A DNA stretch of 64,000 nt from Roseobacter denitrificans OCh 114 (lineage in GTDB: Bacteria > Pseudomonadota > Alphaproteobacteria > Rhodobacterales > Rhodobacteraceae), in the NCBI RefSeq assembly GCF_000014045.1, contig NC_008209.1, positions 1,635,001 to 1,699,000 on the forward strand. The letters are read 5' to 3'. A program made the position numbers and the translations under genes. Numbering within the stretch: position 1 is the first letter of the stretch; each line of letters opens with the position of its first letter. The notes under the pieces were generated by a model. That model was not told the origin of the DNA, did no database searches, and saw only the letters and a program-made list of their open reading frames with translations. Below, in pieces: positions 33,317 through 40,715 of this stretch.

Positions 33317-33973
33317 TCAAAACATGCCGCGTAAGTCCAAAATGGGGCTGTCGCGCGAAACTTCAAAGGCCGTGGCCCCGCTTTCCGAGATCATTTGGAT
33401 TTCCAGTTCCCGCGCGTTGGGGAAAGCGTCAAAATATGCAAATGTGATTTCAGATGCCGCGGCCGGGTCCGCGCAAGTCAAAAGGTATTCGGCGTGAAAC
33501 TCGCTGTGACTTGCGGCATGCGCATCATGGTCATGCGCGTGATCTTCGCCATGTTTGTCATGATCCTTGTGCCCGTGATCGGCCGCGTGATCGTCGTGAT
33601 CCTCGTGTCCGTGATCCGCGGCGTGATCGTCATGTGCCCCGTGATCATGGTGCTCCTCTTCGCTTTCGAGTGCCGCGCTGGCCTGAACGACGCTGCATTG
33701 GGCGGCTTCGGGCAGAACAAACAGCGTCAGCGGCTGCGCAAGTTTTGCAACGGCGGAGTCAATGCTGGTGCGGTCCTCAGCGGTTTTGGCTTCATATTCA
33801 AAGCCTACGATATCGGCACCCGGTGCATGCAACTGCATCGCAATCTGTTGCCCCTCAAAAGCAATGTCCAAATGGCCAACCCCGTGTTCGTGTGCGTCCA
33901 GCTGACGGACCTCTTCGGCCAGTGCGGGCGACGAAATAAGGGTGGAAATTGCGATCAGAGGCAGAATTTTCAT
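33317..33973 (-). CDS. zrgA: ZrgA-like (DUF2796) periplasmic zinc-binding protein with His-rich linker
   Basis: The 218-aa protein has a Sec signal peptide (cleavage after ALA, residue 19), a conserved N-terminal half (RQLDAHEHGVGHLDIAFEGQQIAMQLHAPGADIVGFE) and a C-terminal part (CADPAAASEITFAYFDAFPNARELEIQM). These ends define the DUF2796/ZrgA family. A His/Asp-rich linker (about residues 107-160) separates them and contains a 12-residue tandem repeat (115-126 and 127-138). It is the first gene of an operon with an ABC pump and two DUF3299 proteins. A zinc-buffering or zinc-capture role is inferred from the Vibrio homologue. Confidence 0.87.
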   Translation of the reverse strand: MKILPLIAISTLISSPALAEEVRQLDAHEHGVGHLDIAFEGQQIAMQLHAPGADIVGFEYEAKTAEDRTSIDSAVAKLAQPLTLFVLPEAAQCSVVQASAALESEEEHHDHGAHDDHAADHGHEDHDDHAADHGHKDHDKHGEDHAHDHDAHAASHSEFHAEYLLTCADPAAASEITFAYFDAFPNARELEIQMISESGATAFEVSRDSPILDLRGMF

Positions 33974-34443
33974 ATGTCTATTCTATCGGTTTGCTACGGT
34001 CCATGCCGGCGCGTCGTGATCATGCAGAGCATCTGTCTGTCTGATGCAAATCACCTGCGCAGAGCGGCTGGTTTTTGTTACTTTATACCATAACAGCAGC
34101 CCGGGGTGTTGTACAGTGACGAACACCCAAGGACCGACGCCTTTTGCAATAAGTCGCGCACGCCCGGTCGCAGCGTTGCCCGGTTTGTTGTGGCGCCAGA
34201 TCAAAGCGTAGTGAAAAAGACCGCGCAGAAGGTGCGTGATCATCCTTATCATGTCTCATCAGGTTTCAACGGGTGCAGAACCGGCTTGGGTTTGCGGACT
34301 GATTTGGCGCGGTTTGCCCAAGTGTTTTGCGACGGGTGACTCAAGTGTCACAGCCACATAAAATCCCGTTGTGAAGCGTTGCCGAGCAAACTGAGATGTG
34401 CGACATGTTGAAAAGAAACTTCTAAACGAAAGAGTTTAGCCAA
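33974..34443. promoter_or_regulatory. 470-bp divergent gap between zrgA-like and methyltransferase-like genes
   Basis: No convincing gene is seen. An 89-codon frame on the minus strand does not resemble anything and contains a candidate operator. TGTTA-N10-TAACA at 34076-34095 has a TATA at its centre and lies about 100 bases before the zrgA-like start. Alphaproteobacterial Zur sites have TGTTA/TAACA half-sites, so this could be a Zur box, although the centre is only partly symmetric. CTAAAC-N6-GTTTAG lies just before the plus-strand gene. Confidence 0.4.
34076..34095. promoter_or_regulatory. Candidate Zur operator before the Zrg-like operon
   Basis: The half-sites TGTTA and TAACA are exact reverse complements separated by ten bases (CTTTATACCA). 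The position and half-sites fit zinc-responsive repression. The spacing and the imperfect centre leave this as a suggestion. Confidence 0.35.
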
Positions 34444-35097
34444 ATGGCCGACTTTTTATCACGACGCACGATGATGGTGGACACGCAGGTGCGCCCGTCC
34501 GATGTGACAAAGTTCCCAATCATAGATGCGATGCTGACCATCCCGCGCGAGGAATTTGTACCTGCTGCACAACGCGAGGCGGCCTATCTGGGCGAAAACC
34601 TCCCAATCGGCGGTCACCGGGTGATCCTTGAACCCAGAACGCTGGCCAAGATGCTGGATGCGCTTGATGTATCTGTGGATGAACTGGTTCTGGATGTGGG
34701 GTCGGCACTGGGGTATTCGGCAGCGGTCATCGCGCGCATGGCCGAGGCGGTTGTCGCGGTCGAGGAAGACGAAGCGCTGGCGTCAGAGGCACAGGAAGCC
34801 CTGAGTGCTGCGGGTGTCGACAACGTGATCTTGCATGTTGCGCCACTGGCCGAAGGGGCTGCACAGCACGGTCCCTATGATGTGATGCTGGTGCAGGGCG
34901 GCGTGGTTGAATTCCCCCAGACATTGGCCGATCAACTCAATGAGGGCGGGCGTGTTGCCTGTATCTTCATGGTGGGCGCTCTGGGCGAGGTGCGCATTGG
35001 GCGCAAGCAAAATGGGAAAATAAGCTGGCGGATGGCGTTTAATGCAGGTGCGCCCGTTCTGCCCGGCTTTGAAAAGGCTGCGGCATTTCAGTTTTAG
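34444..35097 (+). CDS. Protein-L-isoaspartate O-methyltransferase family protein
   Basis: The 217-aa protein has a SAM-binding Rossmann fold: motif I LVLDVGSALGYSAAVIARM, the acidic loop VVAVEEDEAL, and a PIMT-like N-terminus (MVDTQVRPSDVTKFPIIDAMLTIPREEFVP). The catalytic loop of true isoaspartyl methyltransferases, LPIGxGQTIS, is changed to LPIGGHRVILEP, so repair activity is doubtful. It precedes tolC by 42 bases in the order known from many alphaproteobacteria. Confidence 0.85.
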   Translation: MADFLSRRTMMVDTQVRPSDVTKFPIIDAMLTIPREEFVPAAQREAAYLGENLPIGGHRVILEPRTLAKMLDALDVSVDELVLDVGSALGYSAAVIARMAEAVVAVEEDEALASEAQEALSAAGVDNVILHVAPLAEGAAQHGPYDVMLVQGGVVEFPQTLADQLNEGGRVACIFMVGALGEVRIGRKQNGKISWRMAFNAGAPVLPGFEKAAAFQF

Positions 35098-35139
35098 GCG
35101 GTGTGGGACAGTAAACAGGCTCTCGGAGAGGCATAATAA

Positions 35140-36579
35140 ATGGCAGTAAGAAGAAAAACCAGAAGCGCTGCGCAAGTTATGCGCAAAGCGGCATTCTCAC
35201 TTGGCGTTGTTTTTGCATTGGCAGGACCGGCAGCGCAGGCCGAAACTCTGGCGGATGCTTTGGCATCGGCCTATCAAAACAGCGGCTTGCTTGATCAGAA
35301 CCGGGCGCTGTTGCGTGCTGCGGACGAAGACGTGGCAGGTGCCGTCGCGGCACTGAGGCCAATTCTGAATTTCACGGCCAATGTCACCCGTAACTTTGGA
35401 ACGGCCCGGTCCACGACCAACGCGGGTGGCATTGTCTCCGGGCTGGACAGTACGCAGGCCGACGTGGGGCTGGTTGCAAGTCTTTTGCTATATGACGGCG
35501 GGGCGGCATCGCTGGACGTCGAGGCGGCAAAGGAAACCGTATTGGCCACGCGCCAGCGCCTGATCAGTGTCGAGCAACAAGTGCTGTTGCGCGCTGTCGT
35601 GGCCTACCTGAGTGTCTATGCGAACCGCGACGCGGTGCAATTGCGCCAGAACAACCTGCGGCTTCTCTCCGAGGAATTGCGTGCGGCACAGGATCGCTTT
35701 GAGGTTGGCGAGGTGACGCGCACCGACGTTGCACAGGCCGAGGCCAGCCTCGCGCAGGCGCGCAGTGGTTTGGCAACCGCGCAGGGTGATTTGCAACAGG
35801 CGATTGAGGAATATCAGAATGTGATTGGCCGCCAGCCCGGTCAGATCGTGCCGCCGCCGCAATTGCCGCAGATTGAAAGCGACGTGGAGGCTGCGCGCGC
35901 CCTTGCGGTCAGGATACATCCCGATCTGCGGGAGGCTCAGCACCGTGTGGCAGCCTCTGAAATCAATGTTCAACGCGCGCGATCCGCGTTGCAGCCGACG
36001 ATTTCGGCCGTCGGCAGTTTGGGCGTGACCGATGATCTGGAATCGCGTGACTACCGCAACTCGGGTACGATCGGGATCGAGCTTTCACAACCGATCTATC
36101 GCGGCGGCGCGCTCAGCTCTTCAATCCGTCGCGCGATCGCATCGCGTGATGCTGAACTGGGCAACCTGCATGAGGTGCGCAAAACGATTTCACAGGACGT
36201 GGGCAACGCCTATGCCGCATTGGCCGCGCGTCGTGCCAGCCTTGCGGCGAGTGAAGAGCGTATTCGCGCCGCGCGGATCGCGTTCCGGGGCGTGCGCGAA
36301 GAGGCAACGCTTGGCGCGCGGACAACTCTTGATGTTCTGGATGCCGAGCAGGAATTGCTGGACGCTGAGACAGCACGCATATCTGATGAGGCAAACCTTT
36401 ACATCGCGGCCTACGGGGTGCTCGATGCGACGGGCAGGCTGACGGCCCAGAACCTGAACCTCGGTGTGCAGCAGTATGATCCGACGGCCTACTACAATCT
36501 CGCCAAAGATGCACCGACCACACAGTCGGAGCAGGGCCGCCAGCTTGATCGGGTATTGCGTTCGCTGCAGCGAAATTAA
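35140..36579 (+). CDS. tolC: TolC-family outer membrane channel protein
   Basis: The 479-aa protein has an N-terminal signal peptide (cleavage around PAAQAET, residue ~31) and two TolC repeats of long alpha-helical hairpin and beta strands. Typical phrases are TLADALASAYQNSG, FEVGEVTRTDVAQAEASLAQA, ISQPIYRGG-like LSQPIYRGGALSSSI and EATLGARTTLDVLDAEQELL. It forms the outer-membrane duct for type I secretion and efflux. It is the only TolC in the window and could serve the exporter at 16.6 kb. Confidence 0.95.
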   Translation: MAVRRKTRSAAQVMRKAAFSLGVVFALAGPAAQAETLADALASAYQNSGLLDQNRALLRAADEDVAGAVAALRPILNFTANVTRNFGTARSTTNAGGIVSGLDSTQADVGLVASLLLYDGGAASLDVEAAKETVLATRQRLISVEQQVLLRAVVAYLSVYANRDAVQLRQNNLRLLSEELRAAQDRFEVGEVTRTDVAQAEASLAQARSGLATAQGDLQQAIEEYQNVIGRQPGQIVPPPQLPQIESDVEAARALAVRIHPDLREAQHRVAASEINVQRARSALQPTISAVGSLGVTDDLESRDYRNSGTIGIELSQPIYRGGALSSSIRRAIASRDAELGNLHEVRKTISQDVGNAYAALAARRASLAASEERIRAARIAFRGVREEATLGARTTLDVLDAEQELLDAETARISDEANLYIAAYGVLDATGRLTAQNLNLGVQQYDPTAYYNLAKDAPTTQSEQGRQLDRVLRSLQRN

Positions 36580-36602
36580 GGCTTTTTTGTCAAACCATTG
36601 TG

Positions 36603-36620
36603 CCGCGCGGCTGCGCGCGG
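36603..36620. terminator. GC-rich hairpin after tolC
   Basis: CCGCGCG-GCTG-CGCGCGG is a perfect 7-bp stem with a 4-base loop, 23 bases after the tolC stop and 31 bases before the next gene. No T run follows, so it may only attenuate. Confidence 0.35.
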
Positions 36621-36651
36621 TAGACTGCACGCCTGTGTGGAGTGGTAAGAT

Positions 36652-37395
36652 ATGTCAGAGCGTGTTGCGAATACAGAGGTGAGTGATGACGTGCGGGCGA
36701 CGCTGCGCCTGATGGGCAGCAGGGCGCGCAAGACCCCCCATGCAGGGTCAAACGAACGCTTGATACTGACGCCGAAACTGCGGGTTGGCAACGCGGGCGT
36801 TCTGCGTTTGTCGTCGCAATATGCCGTCCCGGCGGCCGAGGGACCTGACGCAAATGACACGCCGCCGACGACGAAGCAGAGCGTGTCTACACCCCATGTC
36901 GAACCGGTCCGGACGCCCGCGCCGGAACCTGTGAAACAGGACGGTTCAAAAGCAGATGTGCTGGTTTTGACGTCCCCCATCAAACAGCCTGCAGCGTCGC
37001 GACCGACAGACGTCAGCGATTTGAAAACAAAGATAACCGAGTTGGAAACCGCCATCGCCAAAACGGTGGATCAGTGGGAACCGGATGGGTCCAGCAACGA
37101 CCCTTACGCCGGGAAACAGCCGCTTTCGATGGCGTGGCCCGAGGATGATGCTGATGACACCGCAACGGCGTTGCAACATCTCGTGCGCGGGCCTGCCACT
37201 GGCAAGGCGCTCACGGATGCGGTGCAGACGGCGGTGTCGGGGCAGGTTCTGGATGAGAAAGCACTGCGCAGCATGGTTGCAGATATCGTGAAGTCAGAGC
37301 TTCAGGGCGAGTTGGGCGACAGGATCACCCGCAACGTGCGCAAACTGGTGCGACGTGAGATCCACCGGGCGCTGACGGCAAAGTCATTTTCCTGA
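36652..37395 (+). CDS. Hypothetical protein with PopZ-like architecture (DUF2497-like?)
   Basis: The 247-aa protein has three parts: an N-terminal segment with a short conserved-looking motif (LILTPKLRV, ~residues 42-50), a middle rich in Pro, Glu, Asp and Thr (~60-105 and 130-165), and a C-terminal helical domain (~200-247; ALRSMVADIVKSELQGELGDRITRNVRKLVRREIHRAL). PopZ, the pole-organising protein of alphaproteobacteria, has this layout and often lies after a methyltransferase-like gene and tolC. The sequence match is weak, and valS is not adjacent here. The start at 36652 is an ATG 72 bases after tolC. Confidence 0.7.
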   Translation: MSERVANTEVSDDVRATLRLMGSRARKTPHAGSNERLILTPKLRVGNAGVLRLSSQYAVPAAEGPDANDTPPTTKQSVSTPHVEPVRTPAPEPVKQDGSKADVLVLTSPIKQPAASRPTDVSDLKTKITELETAIAKTVDQWEPDGSSNDPYAGKQPLSMAWPEDDADDTATALQHLVRGPATGKALTDAVQTAVSGQVLDEKALRSMVADIVKSELQGELGDRITRNVRKLVRREIHRALTAKSFS

Positions 37396-37465
37396 AATGC
37401 GCCGGGCGTGATGCGGTGATCTGTCTGCGCAATCCCCACGGGATGGCCAGGAAAGTCTGCTACAC

Positions 37466-38044
37466 GTGAATACGCCGGCGCATCTGTTGATCGGCGCAGC
37501 CGTCTGGGGGCGGCACAAATCCCGCAGGGTGGTGCTGGCAGCGCTTGTTGGCGGGCTTTTGCCAGATTTGTCACTTTACGTGATGGCGGGCATATCGCTG
37601 TTCGTTCTCGGCATCCCGCCGCAGATCGTTTTCGATGAGCTCTATTTTTCGACCCTATGGCAGACCATTTTCGCCATTGATAACTCATTCATCCTTTGGG
37701 GGCTGTTGCTGGCGCTCGCCATCCGGAGGCGCGCGCCATGGGCGGTGGCTTTGAGCGGCGCCGCGTTTTTGCACCTTTGCCTCGATTTTCCGTTGCATCA
37801 CGACGACGGGCGACCACATTTCTGGCCGATTACGCGTTGGGTGTTTGAAAGCCCGCTGAGTTATTGGGACCGCGCGCATGGCGCAGTTTGGCTTGCTCCG
37901 ATGGAAGCTGGTCTTGCCGTCGCCGCTGCGGTGATCCTGTGGCAACAGCGCCTTGGGCTTGCAGTGACGGTTTTGGTTGCGATCCTGTTGATGGCGGAAT
38001 TCTGGATCGTGCGCCAGTGGCTGTTTATCTTTATGGCCCAATAG
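37466..38044 (+). CDS. Predicted membrane protein, metal-dependent-hydrolase-like (YdjM type)
   Basis: The 192-aa protein starts with GTG and begins MNTPAHLLIGAAVWG, the opening typical of small membrane proteins often annotated as YdjM-like or cobalamin-biosynthesis-type. Conserved His and Asp residues lie at membrane edges (H6, LLPDLSLY, HLCLDFPLHHDDGRPHFWPI). About five hydrophobic helices are seen. The HxxxD/HHDD cluster suggests a membrane-embedded metal site. Its function is unknown. Confidence 0.8.
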   Translation: MNTPAHLLIGAAVWGRHKSRRVVLAALVGGLLPDLSLYVMAGISLFVLGIPPQIVFDELYFSTLWQTIFAIDNSFILWGLLLALAIRRRAPWAVALSGAAFLHLCLDFPLHHDDGRPHFWPITRWVFESPLSYWDRAHGAVWLAPMEAGLAVAAAVILWQQRLGLAVTVLVAILLMAEFWIVRQWLFIFMAQ

Positions 38045-38074
38045 AAAAACGCGCCCGGAAGCGGACGCGTTTTT
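38045..38074. terminator. Bidirectional rho-independent terminator
   Basis: AAAAACGCG (38045-38053) pairs exactly with CGCGTTTTT (38066-38074) around a 12-base GC-rich loop whose inner bases can pair further. The gap lies between two convergent genes (stops at 38044 and 38094), and A/T runs on both sides allow termination in both directions. Confidence 0.8.
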
Positions 38075-38093
38075 GTCTGGGATACCGGCTTGC

Positions 38094-38414
38094 CTACGCT
38101 GCTTCCGCCTGCTGAGCAGCATTGCGACGCTCGGATTCTTCGCGTGAAAGTGCAACGGATGTTCTGACGCCTTTGCCGACGAAATCCATCAGGCCTTCGA
38201 CCACACGTTCGTTGGGGTCAATACCAGCGCAGCTCAACACTTCGCGTCCATCACGCGAGCGCGCCCACCGCGCAATCTGTTCAGGGCCATTGCCGTATTT
38301 CTTGTCATCAGCAATTGCATCATCGAGTGCAGCAAGTACCACAGCTGCAAAAAGTTTACGCGCACGATTGCCTTGCTCGTTATTGAAGGCTGTGCCGTCA
38401 ACGAAATCTTTCAT
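38094..38414 (-). CDS. DUF6280 family protein (Rhodobacteraceae-specific small protein)
   Basis: The 106-aa soluble protein starts MKDFVDGTAFNNEQGNRARKLFAAVVLAALDDAIADD and contains WARSRDGREVLSCAGIDPNERVVEGLMDFV. It resembles a small protein found widely in Rhodobacteraceae and of unknown role. The start codon follows GGAAAGGACGACGAG. It diverges from efp. Confidence 0.85.
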   Translation of the reverse strand: MKDFVDGTAFNNEQGNRARKLFAAVVLAALDDAIADDKKYGNGPEQIARWARSRDGREVLSCAGIDPNERVVEGLMDFVGKGVRTSVALSREESERRNAAQQAEAA

Positions 38415-38633
38415 CTCGTCGTCCTTTCCATTATTCTTGCTCTTGTCTTTTCGGCGTGAAGTCCCTTATGCAGGAACCGGAGTGATTCGGGTACCCCGTT
38501 TTTGCATACCTTCTATGTGAATTTTGCATGACTTAGGGCGTTGACCACGACATATCGTCGGGTTGTCACCCAACAGCCTCCCATATATAGGAGCGGGTAA
38601 TAATTCATCAACCTTTTGTATCGGTTTAGACAC

Positions 38634-39197
38634 ATGCCTAAAATCAACGGAAACGAAATCCGGCCCGGAAACGTGCTTGAACACAATGATGGTCTTTGGG
38701 CCGCGGTAAAGGTCGATCATGTCAAGCCGGGGAAGGGCGGGGCTTTTGCCCAGGTCGAGATGCGCAACCTGCGCAACGGGTCCAAATTGAACGAGCGGTT
38801 CCGGTCTGCGGACAAGGTGGAACGCGTGCGTCTCGAACAAAAAGACCAGCAGTTTCTTTATGAAGATGCGGGTATGTTGGTCGTGATGGACACCGAGACA
38901 TATGAGCAGGTGCAACTGCCTGCGGAGCTTTTGGGCGAACGTCGCCCGTTTTTGCAGGATGGCATGACCATCGTGGTGGAATTCTACGAAGAAGAGGCGC
39001 TGAACGCGACCTTGCCCCAGAAGGTGGTCTGCAAAATCGTGGAAACCGAGGCCGTGGTCAAAGGCCAGACTGCCGCAAAATCCTTCAAGCCGGCCCTGTT
39101 GGAGAACGGCGTGAAGGTCATGGTCCCCCCCTTCGTCGGGCAGGATGAGAATATCGTGGTCAACACCGAGACCATGGAATACTCCGAACGCGCGTGA
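38634..39197 (+). CDS. efp: Translation elongation factor P
   Basis: The 187-aa protein has the three beta-barrel domains of EF-P and relieves ribosome stalling at polyproline. Lys34, in KPGKGGAF, is at the site modified by EpmA (lysylation) in proteobacteria. The C-terminal domain ends [12 protein letters not shown] as expected. The start is ATG at 38634; six codons upstream are also open but unlikely. Members with Lys at this site usually need EpmA and EpmB, which are not in this window. Confidence 0.96.
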   Translation: MPKINGNEIRPGNVLEHNDGLWAAVKVDHVKPGKGGAFAQVEMRNLRNGSKLNERFRSADKVERVRLEQKDQQFLYEDAGMLVVMDTETYEQVQLPAELLGERRPFLQDGMTIVVEFYEEEALNATLPQKVVCKIVETEAVVKGQTAAKSFKPALLENGVKVMVPPFVGQDENIVVNTETMEYSERA

Positions 39198-39235
39198 GCG
39201 TCCTGGCATCGCGCGCCGGGCCTCACATCGCGGGG

Positions 39236-39973
39236 TCAGGCGATGCGGTGCACTTCCGCCGCGCCCGCCTGCATTGGCCCCGTTGCACGGTCATAGCGCA
39301 GGTAGGCCAGTGCCCTGTCGCCCGCACGGCTGTGCAGCACGCCGGCTGGTTTTCCATTCGCAGTGATTTCCGCACCCGGCTCCGCCGGACCCGCGATCGA
39401 AACCTGCGCAAGGCCTTTGCGCAATTCGGTCTTGTGCTTCATGCGGGCGGTGACTTCCTGCCCGACATAACAGCCCTTGCGAAAATCAACGCCCGCGATG
39501 CGTTCAAATCCGACCTCAAGGATGAAGGTGTCCGGCGTCAGTTCAATTCCGGCTTCCGGGATCTGATGTTCCACCCGCAGGGCGGTCCAGTCGGTGCTGT
39601 CATCTGTCTGTGGCGCGTCAGCATAGCGACGCCAGCCAAGGGCGGGATGACGCGGGTCTGCCATCGCTCCTTCAGGCGGATCGCCGAGGCCACGGTGCAA
39701 ATGCAGATCTGTCGCCTCAATGGTGACATCGGCGCGTAACTTATACATGTTCAACCGTTGCATCAGCATATCGCCATGACTTTCGGCAACGTCGATCAGC
39801 ATGGCGTCGCCCGATCTGCAAATAAAGAAGTCGGCCAGAAACTTGCCTTGCGGCGTCAACATGGCGGCATAGACCAGCCCTGTTTCCACGCCTTTGATGT
39901 CGTTCGTGATCAGGCCCTGAAGAAACTCGGAGACATCTGTTCCGGTCAGTCTGAGGATGCGACGTTTGGTCAT
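39236..39973 (-). CDS. ygfZ: Folate-binding YgfZ/GcvT-like protein for Fe-S cluster maintenance
   Basis: The 245-aa protein has the diagnostic KGCYVGQE motif (~residues 175-182, Cys essential for function in E. coli YgfZ) and GcvT-type N-terminal sequences (GTDVSEFLQGLITNDIK). It helps repair or assemble particular Fe-S enzymes using tetrahydrofolate. The start is ATG at 39973, and longer upstream frames are not credible. It converges on efp. Confidence 0.92.
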   Translation of the reverse strand: MTKRRILRLTGTDVSEFLQGLITNDIKGVETGLVYAAMLTPQGKFLADFFICRSGDAMLIDVAESHGDMLMQRLNMYKLRADVTIEATDLHLHRGLGDPPEGAMADPRHPALGWRRYADAPQTDDSTDWTALRVEHQIPEAGIELTPDTFILEVGFERIAGVDFRKGCYVGQEVTARMKHKTELRKGLAQVSIAGPAEPGAEITANGKPAGVLHSRAGDRALAYLRYDRATGPMQAGAAEVHRIA

Positions 39974-40040
39974 GGGGGCCTCTTTGTTAACGTATGACAG
40001 GCATATAGCAATGCAGCCGCAAGTTTGAAGAGGTAGCTGA

Positions 40041-40715
40041 ATGCGCGCACCGATTTCGGTGATTATTCCGACACTGAATGCCGAAAACTGTCTTGGCGCC
40101 TGTCTTGGGGCGCTCATGCCGGGCGTGGAGGCGGGGTTGATCCGTGAGCTGATCGTGACGGACGGCGGCTCAACCGATGCAACCGTCGAAGTTGCCAAAG
40201 CATGGGGGGCCGACGTTGTTGAGGGTGATGCGTCGCGCGGCGGGCAGCTGGCACGTGGATGTCGTGTGGCGCAGGGCGAATGGTTGCTGGTGCTTCATGC
40301 AGACACCCGGCTGAATGAGGCTTGGGTTGGTCCGGTCGTGCAGCATCTTGGCAGCGCGCAGGCTGCGTGGTTCAGGCTCGCCTTTGAGGACGGTGGCAGG
40401 GCAGGGCGCATTGTGGCGGCCTGGGCCAACCTGCGCAGCCACCTGGGGCTGCCCTATGGGGATCAGGGGTTGCTTGTGCCTGCTGCGTTATACACGCGTG
40501 TCGGGGGTTATCCCAATCAGCCGCTGATGGAAGACGTCGCGATTGCGCGCGCTCTCAAAGGCCATATGGTTGGATTGAACGTTACCGCAACCACCAGTGC
40601 GTCGCGCTACAAGAAACAAGGCTGGATACGCCGGGGCGGGCGCAACCTTTGGACGCTGATCCGGTATTTTGCGGGCACGCCGCCCCAGCAACTGGCCCAG
40701 AGCTACCGTGGCTAG
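40041..40715 (+). CDS. Family 2 glycosyltransferase (TIGR04283-type)
   Basis: The 224-aa protein has a GT-A fold: ISVIIPTLNAENCLG, VTDGGSTDATVEVA and LLVLHADTRL (the metal-binding DxD-like motif). The C-terminal sequence (PLMEDVAIARALK, WIRRGGRNLWTLIRYFAG) matches the small glycosyltransferase-2 family seen with selenodomain genes (TIGR04283). The acceptor is unknown. The last bases overlap the stop of the convergent ABC gene by four. Confidence 0.88.
   Translation: MRAPISVIIPTLNAENCLGACLGALMPGVEAGLIRELIVTDGGSTDATVEVAKAWGADVVEGDASRGGQLARGCRVAQGEWLLVLHADTRLNEAWVGPVVQHLGSAQAAWFRLAFEDGGRAGRIVAAWANLRSHLGLPYGDQGLLVPAALYTRVGGYPNQPLMEDVAIARALKGHMVGLNVTATTSASRYKKQGWIRRGGRNLWTLIRYFAGTPPQQLAQSYRG

Noticed and set aside
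33983..34252. An 89-codon minus-strand frame before the ZrgA-like gene
   Set aside because: No similarity to anything, no clear ribosome binding site, and it contains the candidate operator. It might be a leader, but there is no positive evidence.
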